Shown here piece after piece: positions 8,406-16,355 of a stretch of 43,674 nucleotides of DNA. Position 1 is the stretch's first letter, and each line of letters starts with the position of its first letter. This DNA is from an uncultured Collinsella sp. (GTDB taxonomy: Bacteria > Actinomycetota > Coriobacteriia > Coriobacteriales > Coriobacteriaceae): contig UQTU01000020.1 of assembly GCA_900544135.1 (NCBI GenBank), positions 1 through 43,674 of the forward strand. Direction: 5' to 3'. A program made the translations under genes and the position numbers. Below the pieces are notes generated by a model, which was not told the DNA's origin, ran no database searches, and saw nothing but the letters and a program-made list of their open reading frames with translations.

Positions 8406-8565
8406 TGCATATGCACAAAATTGACTACAGCTTGTATGGAGTCACTCAAAGATGCCGGTCTGCCTGCAGATTATGCACGCGTTGAAAATGCATAAAGGTG
8501 TGAATGAGCTGTGTCTTTTATCGAATACTCTTACCTATCAGAGTTGTGTGCTTTTCCTGCATAAA
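8406..8565. promoter_or_regulatory. Cluster of TGCATA-type motifs between argS and the carD-like gene
   Basis: The 342-bp divergent gap contains the palindrome TGCATATGCA (8406-8415), TTATGCA (8471-8477) facing TGCATAAA (8489-8496) as an inverted repeat with an 11-bp spacer, and a further TGCATAAA (8558-8565). This looks like an operator array for an unknown regulator. Motif A/T content makes some chance occurrence possible. Confidence 0.35.
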
Positions 8566-8573
8566 GCGAGGAT

Positions 8574-8602
8574 TTGCGCACGTCAGCGTGTTATTCTAGA
8601 CA
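8574..8602 (+). promoter_or_regulatory. Candidate promoter of the carD-like gene
   Basis: TTGCGC (8574-8579), 17 bp, TAGACA (8597-8602). The ribosome site TTGGAGG (8621-8627) and ATG at 8632 follow, leaving a leader of about 23 bases. The -10 lacks the final T, so this is tentative. Confidence 0.3.
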
Positions 8603-8631
8603 TACGTAAATTCGTATAAGTTGGAGGTAGC

Positions 8632-9117
8632 ATGTTCTCAATCGGTCAACACGTCATTCATCCGGGTCAGGGAGTCTGCACCGTCGTCGGTTTTAGGGAC
8701 GACACGCCGCAGCCCATGTTGTTGCTCGAGGCCAGGCAGGGGCATGCGCAGACGATCCTTATGTACCCCGTGGCGCAGGCCGACCGTCTACATGCCGCCA
8801 TCTCTCAGCAAGATGCCGAGCATCTGCTGAGCCACTATGACGAGCTGGAGTGCGACACCTTTACCGAGCGCAACAGCTCGCTTGAAGAGACACACTTTAA
8901 GCAGCAGCTCAAGCTGGGCGCACCCGAGACGGTCCGCGTGGCAAAGACCATGATGCACCGCATTCGCCAGGCCGAGGAAGCCGATAAAAAGCCCAGCTCT
9001 TACTATATGCGTGTACTCAAGGAAGCCAAGCGCCGCTCCATCGAGGAGTTCGCCGTGGCCTTGGGCGTCACCGAGGAGGCCGCCGAAGCCCGCCTAGCCC
9101 AAGCCGCCCTCAACTAA
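8632..9117 (+). CDS. carD: CarD/CdnL-family RNA polymerase-binding regulator
   Basis: Transcription factor that binds the RNA polymerase beta subunit and stabilises open promoter complexes. 161 residues, the same size as mycobacterial CarD. The N-terminal Tudor-like RNAP-interaction domain opens with MFSIGQHVIHPGQGVCTVVGF and extends to about residue 60. The C-terminal helical DNA-binding part follows, with PSSYYMRVLKEAKRRSIEEFAVALGV; basic and aromatic residues there match the family. GGAGG lies 5 bases before the ATG. It is a monocistronic unit closed by the repeat hairpin at 9131-9171. Genomes of this group may carry more than one CarD-like gene, so orthology to the essential CarD is unproven. 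Confidence 0.85.
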   Translation: MFSIGQHVIHPGQGVCTVVGFRDDTPQPMLLLEARQGHAQTILMYPVAQADRLHAAISQQDAEHLLSHYDELECDTFTERNSSLEETHFKQQLKLGAPETVRVAKTMMHRIRQAEEADKKPSSYYMRVLKEAKRRSIEEFAVALGVTEEAAEARLAQAALN

Positions 9118-9130
9118 CCCATCCGCGCCA

Positions 9131-9171
9131 AAAACCACCACAAAGGGGACAGGCACCTTTGTGGTGGTTTT
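9131..9171. repeat. Repeat family A hairpin, copy 1 (CCACCACAAAGG stem)
   Basis: Perfect 16-bp stem: AAAACCACCACAAAGG (9131-9146), loop GGACAGGCA, and its complement (9156-9171), followed by T residues. Identical in stem and loop to the copy at 9839-9879. It may double as the carD-like gene's terminator. Confidence 0.95.
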
Positions 9172-9234
9172 TTCGTTCTAGTCGTTCTAGTAGTATTCAT
9201 TCTTAGCGATACCTGCGAGCACAAGGAGTCTTTT

Positions 9235-9834
9235 ATGGCAGAGCCACTTTCCGCCGGAATCACCCGCGACCGTGCGTTCGAATTGCTCAACGAGCACAAT
9301 AAGGACCCGTTCCACATCACCCACGGCGAAACGGTCGAGGGCACCATGCGCTACTTTGCGCGCGAGTTCGACCCCGAGAACGAGGAGTTTTGGGGCATCG
9401 TCGGTCTGCTGCACGACCTAGATTGGGAGGAGCATGAGGACGACCCCATGAACCACACCATCTATGCGGCCGAGATCCTTGAAGGCGAGGGCGCCTCTCC
9501 CGATCTCATTCGCGCCATTCAGACGCACACGTCGGACTTCAACACCTCGCTGCCCAAGCCCGAGCTGCAGATGGAAAAGATCCTGTTTGCCTGCGACGAG
9601 CTCACCGGCTTGATCGGTGCTGCCGTCATCATGCGTCCGAGTAAGAGCGTCATGGACTTTACGACCAAGTCGCTCAAGAAAAAGTTCAAGGACAAGCGCT
9701 TTGCCGCCGGCTGCTCGCGCGACGTGATTACGCAGGGTGCCGAGATGCTGGGCTGGGAGCTCCCCGAGCTCTTCGACCGTACCATCGCGGCCATGCAGTC
9801 CTTCGCCCCCGACCGCGACACCTTTCAGGCTTAA
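9235..9834 (+). CDS. HD-domain phosphohydrolase-like protein
   Basis: Cytosolic protein of 199 residues with an HD fold. The metal-binding HD pair is at residues 60-61 (GLLHDLDW), with further histidines H67 and H74 (PMNHT) and IQTHTSD around 95. This is the pattern of metal-dependent phosphohydrolases acting on nucleotides or cyclic di-nucleotides. Substrate is unknown; no GYP motif is present, so it is not a c-di-GMP HD-GYP enzyme. AAGGAG precedes the ATG by 8 bases. It sits alone between two identical family A hairpins (9131-9171 and 9839-9879), so the whole gene is bracketed by repeats. Confidence 0.75.
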   Translation: MAEPLSAGITRDRAFELLNEHNKDPFHITHGETVEGTMRYFAREFDPENEEFWGIVGLLHDLDWEEHEDDPMNHTIYAAEILEGEGASPDLIRAIQTHTSDFNTSLPKPELQMEKILFACDELTGLIGAAVIMRPSKSVMDFTTKSLKKKFKDKRFAAGCSRDVITQGAEMLGWELPELFDRTIAAMQSFAPDRDTFQA

Positions 9835-9838
9835 TTCC

Positions 9839-9879
9839 AAAACCACCACAAAGGGGACAGGCACCTTTGTGGTGGTTTT
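9839..9879. repeat. Repeat family A hairpin, copy 2
   Basis: Arms 9839-9854 and 9864-9879, identical to copy 1 including the GGACAGGCA loop. It lies 5 bases after the HD-protein stop codon and 15 bases before the end of proA. Usable as a terminator for either convergent gene. Confidence 0.95.
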
Positions 9880-9893
9880 TGTTTGCGCGGGCG

Positions 9894-11180
9894 TTAGGGG
9901 CGGACCTGGCCGGTGCCTCGGAGCTTGTATTTGTAGGTGGTGAGGGCCTCGGCGGCGAAGGGGCCGCGGGCGTGGAGCTTTTGGGTCGAGATGCCGATCT
10001 CGGCGCCCAGGCCAAACTCGCCGCCGTCGGTGAAGCGCGTGCTGGCGTTGGCGTACACGGCCGAGGCATCGACCGCATCCAGGAAGCGCTCGCAAGCATC
10101 CGTGTCCTCGGCAACGATGGCCTCGGAGTGCATCGTGCCGTAGCGGTTGATGTGTGCGATGGCCTCGTCCTCGCTTGCCACGACCTTCACGCTCATCTCG
10201 AGCGCCAGGTACTCGCGACCCCAGTCCTCCTCAGTCGCGGCGACGTAGTCATTACCCTCGGCAAGCCCGGCATCGGCGCATGCGGCGCAGGTTGCCTCGT
10301 CGCCGTGAATGAGCACGCCGTGGTCGTGCAGCACGGCCACGACCGCGGGCAAAAACGCATCGGCCACGGCACGGTCGACCAGCAGCGACTCGGCGGCATT
10401 GCACACGCCTACGCGCTGGGTCTTGGCATTAACGATAATGTTGAGCGCCTTATCAAAGTCGGCGGATTCATGCACGTAGATGTGGCAGTTGCCCGTACCC
10501 GTCTCGATCACCGGCACGAGCGACTCGCGCACGCAGCGCTGGATCAGGCCTGCACCGCCACGCGGAATGAGTACGTCGACGATGCCGCGGAGCTTCATGA
10601 GCTCGCCAGTGGCCTCGCGGTCGGTGGACTCGATCATCGACACGGCCTCGCGCGGGAAGCCCTTGGCCTCGAGCGCATCGGCCAGCAGCTCGGCGATCAT
10701 GGCACACGAGTGGTAGGCCAGCGAGCCGCCGCGCAGGATGCAGGCGTTGCCGGTGCGGATGCAGATGCCAGCGGCGTCGGCCGTCACGTTGGGACGTGCC
10801 TCGTAGACCATGGCAACCAGACCCAGCGGCACACTCACGCGCGTAAGATCCACACCGCTTGCAAGCACGCGGTGGTCGAGCACGCGGCCGACGGGATCGG
10901 GCAGCTCAGCGAGCTTCTCCAGGCCGGCGGCCATGCCCTCAACGCGCTCGGGCGTCAGCAGCAGGCGGTCGAGCAGTCCGGCCGAGGTGCCCGCATCGCG
11001 CGCGGCGGACATATCGAGCTCGTTGGCGGCGACGATGGAGTCGACACCGTTGCGCAGTGCTGCGGCCATGGCGCGCACGGCTTCCTGGCGCTGCTCGTTG
11101 CTCGCCGTGGCAAGCGAGGCCGACGCTGCCTTGGCGGCAACGGCAAGATCATGGACATACGTGGCTATATCGACCGACAT
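9894..11180 (-). CDS. proA: Gamma-glutamyl phosphate reductase
   Basis: Second step of proline synthesis: NADPH reduction of glutamyl-5-phosphate to glutamate-5-semialdehyde. 428 residues, full length. The catalytic cysteine is C260 in VGVCNAAESLLVD. The ALDH-type nucleotide-binding region includes VPLGLVAMVYEARPNVTADA, and the helix-rich start (DLAVAAKAASASLATASN) is typical. AGGAGAAAGG precedes the ATG. It is on the same strand as proB, but the two are separated by the convergent peptidase gene at 11293-12711. Co-transcription in the usual proBA order is therefore unlikely. Confidence 0.96.
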   Translation of the reverse strand: MSVDIATYVHDLAVAAKAASASLATASNEQRQEAVRAMAAALRNGVDSIVAANELDMSAARDAGTSAGLLDRLLLTPERVEGMAAGLEKLAELPDPVGRVLDHRVLASGVDLTRVSVPLGLVAMVYEARPNVTADAAGICIRTGNACILRGGSLAYHSCAMIAELLADALEAKGFPREAVSMIESTDREATGELMKLRGIVDVLIPRGGAGLIQRCVRESLVPVIETGTGNCHIYVHESADFDKALNIIVNAKTQRVGVCNAAESLLVDRAVADAFLPAVVAVLHDHGVLIHGDEATCAACADAGLAEGNDYVAATEEDWGREYLALEMSVKVVASEDEAIAHINRYGTMHSEAIVAEDTDACERFLDAVDASAVYANASTRFTDGGEFGLGAEIGISTQKLHARGPFAAEALTTYKYKLRGTGQVRP

Positions 11181-11223
11181 AGGCGGCCCTTTCTCCTAGA
11201 AGTTTGCAACCATGGTAGCCGAT

Positions 11224-11254
11224 TTGCGCATGGCCTCGCCCGCGGCGGTAGAAT
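11224..11254 (+). promoter_or_regulatory. Candidate promoter of the iminopeptidase gene
   Basis: TTGCGC (11224-11229), 19 bp, TAGAAT (11249-11254), 38 bases before the chosen start at 11293. The spacer is long, but the -10 is good and a start further upstream would overlap it. Confidence 0.4.
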
Positions 11255-11292
11255 TGGTCAACCCGAAACACCGCAACGAACGGAAGACTCAC

Positions 11293-12711
11293 ATGGCCCT
11301 CATCACTTCGTACCACGTCCCCGGCCTTTACGTCGAGGACCACAGCATCGACGTCCCCCTTGACTGGCGCGGCCTAGAGCCGATGCTCCTGGCCGTCGGC
11401 AGCACCATGCGCCGCGGCGCTATGCCGGCACCCATCGCCGGCGCGCCCGAGAGCATCAAGCTCTTCTACCGCGTGGTCTGCGCACCCGACCGCATCAACG
11501 ACGACCTGCCGCTCCTTCTGTTTTTGCAGGGCGGCCCCGGCGGCGAGAGCCCGCGTCCGCTGTCGCCCACAAGCGACGGCTGGATCGAGGAGGCCGTCAA
11601 GCACTTCCGCGTGGTCCTGCCCGACCAGCGCGGCACCGGACGCAGTAGCTGCGTGGACGGACGCACGATCAAGGCACTGGGTGATCGCGCAACGGCCGCC
11701 GGCGCCGATACAGCCCGCTCGCAGGCGGACTTCCTCAAGCGCCACCTCGCCAGCTCCATCGTGCGCGATTTTGAGTACCTGCGCCTGGTGGGCTTTGGCG
11801 GCAAGCCCTGGGTCACACTCGGGCAGAGCTACGGCGGCTTTTTGACGTTGAGCTATCTGTCGCTCTTCCCCGAGGGCGTGGCGGCAAGCTTTACCTGCGG
11901 CGGCATCCCCCACGTGCCGGCGAGCGCAAGCGAGGTCTACGCGCACACCTTCCCGCGCATGGCTGCCAAGACACAGCAGTATTACGACCGCTACCCCGCC
12001 GACGTCGAGCGCGTGGCGGCTCTTGCCGATGCGCTCGAGGCTCAGAAGCCCGTGCTGCCCGACGGCTCGCCGATGACGGTCGAGCGCCTACAGCTCATGG
12101 GCAGCGACTTTGGCATGAAGCCGAGCTTTGAGCGCATGCATTGGATTATCGATCACGCTTTTGTTGACGGCGACGGCACGCTGACCTGCGGCGTCTCGAT
12201 ATCTGACAGCTTTTTGATGCGTGCCTTCGAGCGCACCAACACGCGCACGAATCCGCTGTACTGGACGCTTCAGGAGTTCATCTACGCCGACGGCGATACC
12301 ATGCCCATTCGCTGGGCCGCGGCAGAGGAGAAGGCACACCGTGCCGAGTTCGACACCCTCGCGCGCCCGCTCATGTTTACCGGCGAGGCCATGTTCCCGT
12401 GGATGTTTGAGCAGATGCCCGAGCTTAAGCCGTTTAAACCCGCCATGGACCTGCTGATGGAAGACACCAGCTGGGACAAGATCTACGACCCGCAACGCCT
12501 GGCCTGCAACGAGGTGCCGCTCCAGGCCGCGGTGTATTTCGACGACATGTACGTCGATTCGGGCCTGCAGCTCGATACGCTCAGCCGCGTGGGCAACTCG
12601 CATGCCTGGGTGACGAACGAGTTCGAGCACGACGGCCTGCACGGCAGCGTGGTGTTCAAATGCCTCTTCGACGAAGCCCTCAACCGAGGAGACCTGCGCC
12701 GGATCTTCTAG
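11293..12711 (+). CDS. Alpha/beta-hydrolase, proline iminopeptidase-like (peptidase family S33)
   Basis: Probably removes N-terminal proline from short peptides; no signal peptide, so cytosolic. 472 residues from the ATG at 11293 (MALITSYHVPGLYVEDH); the ORF extends upstream but includes the promoter. Signatures in order: oxyanion motif FLQGGPGGESP, VVLPDQRGTGRS, and nucleophile S179 in LGQSYGGFL. A large helical cap follows, and a candidate catalytic His is in EHDGLHGS near the end. The family contains other activities (tricorn-interacting and broad aminopeptidases), so the proline preference is inferred, supported by its place between proA and proB. Confidence 0.82.
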   Translation: MALITSYHVPGLYVEDHSIDVPLDWRGLEPMLLAVGSTMRRGAMPAPIAGAPESIKLFYRVVCAPDRINDDLPLLLFLQGGPGGESPRPLSPTSDGWIEEAVKHFRVVLPDQRGTGRSSCVDGRTIKALGDRATAAGADTARSQADFLKRHLASSIVRDFEYLRLVGFGGKPWVTLGQSYGGFLTLSYLSLFPEGVAASFTCGGIPHVPASASEVYAHTFPRMAAKTQQYYDRYPADVERVAALADALEAQKPVLPDGSPMTVERLQLMGSDFGMKPSFERMHWIIDHAFVDGDGTLTCGVSISDSFLMRAFERTNTRTNPLYWTLQEFIYADGDTMPIRWAAAEEKAHRAEFDTLARPLMFTGEAMFPWMFEQMPELKPFKPAMDLLMEDTSWDKIYDPQRLACNEVPLQAAVYFDDMYVDSGLQLDTLSRVGNSHAWVTNEFEHDGLHGSVVFKCLFDEALNRGDLRRIF

Positions 12712-12728
12712 CAAAGGAGAATCCCCAC

Positions 12729-12766
12729 CTGCCGGCACAAAAGGAACGTCCCCAAGTGCCAGCACG
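12729..12766. repeat. Dispersed repeat, family C (GTGCCGGCAC...GGAACGTCCC), copy 1
   Basis: TGCCGGCACAAAAGGAACGTC and the following CCCAAGTGCCAGCAC match the right half of the element at 25451-25506 with a few changes. It sits between the iminopeptidase stop and the terminator. Confidence 0.75.
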
Positions 12767-12767
12767 A

Positions 12768-12809
12768 GAAAGACAGCGCTGCGGGAAACGATCCGCAGCG
12801 CTGTCTTTC
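12768..12809. terminator. Bidirectional intrinsic terminator
   Basis: Perfect 17-bp stem GAAAGACAGCGCTGCGG (12768-12784) with its complement (12793-12809), 8-base loop, T-rich on both sides. It serves the convergent iminopeptidase and proB. The proB stop codon begins one base later. Confidence 0.92.
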
Positions 12810-12810
12810 T

Positions 12811-13938
12811 TTATGCAAATACGATTAAGTTATCCCTGTGTATCGCCGGCTTCTCGGCCAGGTCTGCCAGCAGGCGGTTGCTGGCGATCTGGTCCTGGCG
12901 GCGGCCGGCGGCAAGTTCCAGCACGTCCGAATCGGCCTCGGCGATACCGCGGGCGACGACCATACCGCTCGGATCGCACACATCGAGCACATCGCCCTCG
13001 GCAAACTGGCCATCGATCTCGCGAATACCCACCGCAAGCAAGGAAGAGCCACGGCTGACCAGCGCCTTCGCGGCGCCGTCATCGACCGTCACCGAGCCAT
13101 GCGCCTTGTCGCCCAGTGCGATCCACAGCTTGCGGGGTGCGATGTCCAGACGCTCCGCCGGCGGATCGAACAGCGTGCCCACGCTCTCGCCGCGGGCGAG
13201 GCGCACGAGCGCATCGGGCTCCTCGCCCGAGCAAATCACGCTCTGAATGCCCGCGGTCATCAGAATGCGGCTCGCGCGGATCTTGGTAATCATGCCGCCC
13301 GTGCCCACCGATGTGGAAGAATCGCCCGCCGAGGCGATAATCTTGGCATCGATCTTATGCACAACCGGGACGAACTCGGCCGTGGGGTCCTCGTGCGGAT
13401 TGGCGGTGTAGAGGCCATCGATGTCCGAGAGCGTCACGCACAGATCGGCGGAAACCAGACAGCTCACAAGCGCCGCCAGCGTGTCGTTGTCGCCAAACTT
13501 GATCTCGTCGACGGTAACGGTATCGTTCTCGTTGACAACAGGCACCACGCCAAGCTCCACCAGGCGCAGCAGGGCGTCGCGTGCGTGCAGGTAGGACGTG
13601 CGGCGGGCCGTATCGTGGCGCGTGAGTAGCACGAGCGAGGTGAGCAGATCCCGTGCATGGAACTCCTCGTCGTAGGCCGACGAGATGATGCACTGACCAG
13701 CCGAGGCGCACGCCTGCAGGCTCGGCAGGTCGCCGACCGGCTTGTGGTCGAAGCCCAGCACGGGATAGCCACAGGCGATAGCGCCCGAGCTCACCACGAC
13801 CAGGCGCCAGCCAAGCTCGCGCAGCGCTGCGGCCTGATCGGCAAGCCCGCCGATAAAGGCGCGGTTGACCTTGCCGTCGGCGCCCACCACCGTAGACGAA
13901 CCGATCTTTACCACCATCGTTTTATAAGAAGTCGTCAT
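12811..13938 (-). CDS. proB: Glutamate 5-kinase
   Basis: First step of proline synthesis, ATP-dependent phosphorylation of glutamate; usually feedback-inhibited by proline. 375 residues. Kinase domain opens with MVVKIGSSTVVGADGKV; VVSSGAIACG and VVPVVNENDTV are substrate-site motifs, and VGTGGMITKIRAS is the nucleotide region. A C-terminal PUA domain follows from about residue 280 (RKLWIALGDKAHGSVTVDDGA). No strong ribosome site precedes the ATG at 13938; the internal ATG at residue 8 is the alternative. The gene lies downstream of pncB with a terminator-like hairpin between them. Confidence 0.96.
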   Translation of the reverse strand: MTTSYKTMVVKIGSSTVVGADGKVNRAFIGGLADQAAALRELGWRLVVVSSGAIACGYPVLGFDHKPVGDLPSLQACASAGQCIISSAYDEEFHARDLLTSLVLLTRHDTARRTSYLHARDALLRLVELGVVPVVNENDTVTVDEIKFGDNDTLAALVSCLVSADLCVTLSDIDGLYTANPHEDPTAEFVPVVHKIDAKIIASAGDSSTSVGTGGMITKIRASRILMTAGIQSVICSGEEPDALVRLARGESVGTLFDPPAERLDIAPRKLWIALGDKAHGSVTVDDGAAKALVSRGSSLLAVGIREIDGQFAEGDVLDVCDPSGMVVARGIAEADSDVLELAAGRRQDQIASNRLLADLAEKPAIHRDNLIVFA

Positions 13939-13987
13939 ACGTCAAACCAATCGAATGTTCAGCGAACGGGCGAACGGGCCGAGCGAG

Positions 13988-14026
13988 AAAATAATCCGTG
14001 TTCCTCCGTCCCCTTCGGATTATTTT
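13988..14026 (-). terminator. Terminator-like hairpin at the pncB stop
   Basis: Perfect 11-bp A/T-rich stem AAAATAATCCG / CGGATTATTTT (13988-13998, 14016-14026) with a 17-base loop carrying GGGGACGGAGG on the minus strand. The pncB stop codon (14020-14022) is inside the stem. It belongs with the other GGGGAC-loop hairpins. Confidence 0.6.
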
Positions 14027-15525
14027 GCCCAGGGGAAGGCCGAAGCCGCGGCCATGTTCTTGCGCACGAGCTCGTCGCGCACCTGGGCCAAGCCCTGTTC
14101 CATACCCACCACGTAGGTCTGCGGATACAGGAAGCGCTTAAAAGCCGCGTCCAGATGATCGATTGCCCAAGCACAGCGCTCGCGCGCGTCCTCGATGCTC
14201 TCACGCGGAGCCACCGCACTGCCATCGCGCACGATTGGCACCAGCAGCTCGCGATACTCAAGCTCCGACACATCGGTTACCAGGGCGGCATCGTTCACGG
14301 CCACGAGGGTATTGCCGCGCGCGGCTCCCTCCCCCGCCAGATGGTCCTCGTCATAGATCATGTCGCAGACCGGGCCGCCAAAGCCGTCGTAATAGCGGCG
14401 CACACGCTGCACGCCCGGAATCGTGCGCTTGTAGGGCTGCTCGGAGAGCTTCACCACCGGCGTCCACGGGTCCGCATCGCTCGCACGACGGGCGGAAAGC
14501 TTGTACACGCCGCCCAGCGCCGGCTGATCGTAGCAGGTCGCGAGCTTGGTGCCCACGCCAAAGCTGTCGATGGGCGCGCCCTGGTCGAGCAGCGACTGAA
14601 TCGTGTACTCATCCAGATCGTTAGAAACCGAGATCCCCACATAGGGCAGGCCCTCGGCATCAAAACGGCCGCGCACATACTTGGAGAGCTTGGCGAGGTC
14701 GCCGGAGTCAATGCGAATGGCCGACAAGCGCTCGCCCACCGCTTCCATCTCCTTGGCAACCGTAATGGCATGTTCACAGCCCTCGCGCACGTCATAGGTG
14801 TCGATGAGCAGCGTGCAGTTCTTGGGGCTCGATTTGGCAAAGGCACGGAAGGCCTCGAGCTCGGAATCGAAGCTCATCACCCAGCTGTGCGCATGCGTGC
14901 CAAAGACGGGAATACCGTAGCGGCGGCCGGCGAGCACATTGGACGTAGAGGAGCAGCCGGCGACGTAGCTCGCGCGCGCGACGGCCAGGCCGCCATCGGG
15001 ACCCTGGGCTCGGCGCAGGCCAAACTCCGCCACAGGGCGACCGTCGGCGGCGAGCACCACGCGCGCCGTCTTGGTAGCGACAAGCGTCTGGAACCCGACG
15101 ATGTTGAGCAGCGCCGTCTCGAGCAGCTGGCACTCCAGCGCGGGGCCGGTGACGCGCACCATGGGCTCGCGCGGAAAGACGAGCTCGCCCTCGGGCACGG
15201 CGTCGATGTTTACATGCGCACGAAAATCGCGCAGGTAGTCGAGGAATCCAGACTTGAACATCGCACCGCCGGCAGGGGCCTGGAGCGAGGCGAGGTAGTC
15301 GATGTCCTCGGGCGTAAAGCGCAGATTCTCGACCAGCTCGGGCAGCTCGGCGGTGCCGCACATGACGGCATAGGCGCTGCCAAAGGGATGGTCGCGGTAA
15401 AACGCGGTAAAACAACCCTGCTCATTGGCCTTGCCGCTCTCCCACAGGCCCTGGGCCATAGTGAGCTCGTACAGATCGGTGAGCATTGCGATGTCGGTGG
15501 GATGAGAGATGTCGGTCAAAGCCAT
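14020..15525 (-). CDS. pncB: Nicotinate phosphoribosyltransferase
   Basis: NAD salvage: nicotinate plus PRPP (with ATP) to nicotinate mononucleotide. 501 residues from MALTDISHPTDIAMLTDLYE at 15525, preceded by AAAGGTCG; the upstream ATG at 15582 has no ribosome site. Family landmarks: LTDLYELTMAQGLW near the N-terminus, EFGLRRAQGPDGG, GTHAHSWVMSFD with the autophosphorylation-type histidine, RIDSGDLAKLSK, and FGVGTKLATC for PRPP binding. The length fits the longer PncB2-like class common in Gram-positives. It is read towards proB. Confidence 0.95.
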   Translation of the reverse strand: MALTDISHPTDIAMLTDLYELTMAQGLWESGKANEQGCFTAFYRDHPFGSAYAVMCGTAELPELVENLRFTPEDIDYLASLQAPAGGAMFKSGFLDYLRDFRAHVNIDAVPEGELVFPREPMVRVTGPALECQLLETALLNIVGFQTLVATKTARVVLAADGRPVAEFGLRRAQGPDGGLAVARASYVAGCSSTSNVLAGRRYGIPVFGTHAHSWVMSFDSELEAFRAFAKSSPKNCTLLIDTYDVREGCEHAITVAKEMEAVGERLSAIRIDSGDLAKLSKYVRGRFDAEGLPYVGISVSNDLDEYTIQSLLDQGAPIDSFGVGTKLATCYDQPALGGVYKLSARRASDADPWTPVVKLSEQPYKRTIPGVQRVRRYYDGFGGPVCDMIYDEDHLAGEGAARGNTLVAVNDAALVTDVSELEYRELLVPIVRDGSAVAPRESIEDARERCAWAIDHLDAAFKRFLYPQTYVVGMEQGLAQVRDELVRKNMAAASAFPWAK

Positions 15526-15609
15526 GGGGCGACCTTTCGGATGTGTGGTGCAGAATTTGAGGGTTGGACGAGAGCAGAGCATGCGGACATGACGCCCGAT
15601 GCAAATCGG

Positions 15610-16068
15610 TTAGAGCAGGCCCATGCTGGTCAGGATCGTGTAGCCCATAAAGATGACAAACGCGATGAGGGCAAGGACAATGATGATTTTTTGAGCCGGC
15701 GCCATGCCGGGGATCTCGTTCTCGCCCATAGGTTCCTTGGAGGTAACCATGCGCTGGGCAAAGGTCATCTCGTCACGGCTCGGCTTGGGCTCGACGGACT
15801 TGAGACGAGCGGCCTTTTTAGGCTGAGGTTTGGGCGCGGCAGGTGCAGGCTTCGCAGCAGCGGGCTTGGGTGCGGGCGCGGGCACCGATGCGGATACGGC
15901 GTTCGCGGCGGCCTCCTCGGCCTTCGTACGCTCGGCACGCAGGGCAGCCAGCTCCTCGCGCTCGCGACGGGCCTCTTCCTGGGCCTCGCGACGAGCCTTC
16001 TCGGCGCGGAGCTCCTCCAACTCGGCGCGCTCCTCGGCAGACAGTGGTTGGGACTCAAGCTCGGCCAT
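15610..16068 (-). CDS. Tail-anchored coiled-coil protein of unknown function
   Basis: Not recognised. 152 residues from MAELESQPLSAEER (16068), with AAAGGGC upstream. Residues ~10-52 form a charged coiled coil (repeating EEL/REAQEEARRERE pattern). Residues ~60-90 are an Ala/Pro/Lys linker (PAPAPKPAAAKPAPA). A conserved-looking SRDEMTFAQRMVTSKEPMGEN segment follows, then one C-terminal membrane helix (KIIIVLALIAFVIFMGYTIL) with almost no tail. The predicted topology is a cytoplasmic body anchored by its C-terminus. It lies between the tRNA-Ala terminator and pncB. Confidence 0.7.
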   Translation of the reverse strand: MAELESQPLSAEERAELEELRAEKARREAQEEARREREELAALRAERTKAEEAAANAVSASVPAPAPKPAAAKPAPAAPKPQPKKAARLKSVEPKPSRDEMTFAQRMVTSKEPMGENEIPGMAPAQKIIIVLALIAFVIFMGYTILTSMGLL

Positions 16069-16088
16069 GGTATAGCCCTTTCTTTTAA

Positions 16089-16118
16089 AAAAAGCCGCCG
16101 ACACAATGTCAGCGGCTT
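16089..16118 (-). terminator. Intrinsic terminator of the tRNA-Ala gene
   Basis: Stem arms 16092-16103 and 16107-16118 with a 3-base loop and seven T on the minus strand, 15 bases downstream of the tRNA 3' end. Confidence 0.9.
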
Positions 16119-16132
16119 ATCAAATCCAAGGG

Positions 16133-16205
16133 TGGAGACGAAGGGAGTCGAACCCTCGGCCTCTGCCATGCGACGGCAGCGCTCTCCCAACTGAGCTACG
16201 TCCCC
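16133..16205 (-). tRNA. tRNA-Ala, anticodon CGC
   Basis: The minus strand gives a full 73-base cloverleaf: acceptor GGGGACG / CGTCTCC, D arm GCTC-AGTTGGGA-GAGC, anticodon stem CTGCC / GGCAG around the loop GTCGCAT (anticodon CGC, reads GCG alanine codons), T arm GAGGG-TTCGACT-CCCTT, discriminator A. CCA is not encoded. Confidence 0.96.
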
Positions 16206-16218
16206 AGGACAAGTCGAT

Positions 16219-16246
16219 ATTTTACCTACGGCTCGCCAACTGTCAA
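16219..16246 (-). promoter_or_regulatory. Promoter of tRNA-Ala
   Basis: Minus strand consensus TTGACA (16241-16246), 16 bp, TAAAAT (16219-16224), ending 14 bases before the tRNA 5' end. This is the best promoter match in the window. Confidence 0.8.
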
Positions 16247-16313
16247 CGCCCAATAACCAGTCTTTTTGGGGCGCGGCTATTTTGGCAACTTTTCGAACAG
16301 GCGATGCTCTCGA

Positions 16314-16343
16314 TGATTTTTTATCCCCGTCCCAGAAAATTCA
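16314..16343. repeat. Repeat family D stem-loop, copy 1 (ATCCCCGTCCC loop)
   Basis: TGATTTTTT (16314-16322), loop ATCCCCGTCCCA, then GAAAATTCA, a 7/9 pairing stem. It lies 12 bases downstream of the radical SAM gene's stop, so it may serve as its transcription end. A near-identical stem-loop is at 29061-29091. Confidence 0.65.
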
Positions 16344-16355
16344 TCGACGAACGCA

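Noticed and set aside
13657..16194. 845-codon plus-strand frame over proB, pncB and the coiled-coil gene
   Set aside because: It passes through three real genes and intergenic terminators on the other strand; no start signal.
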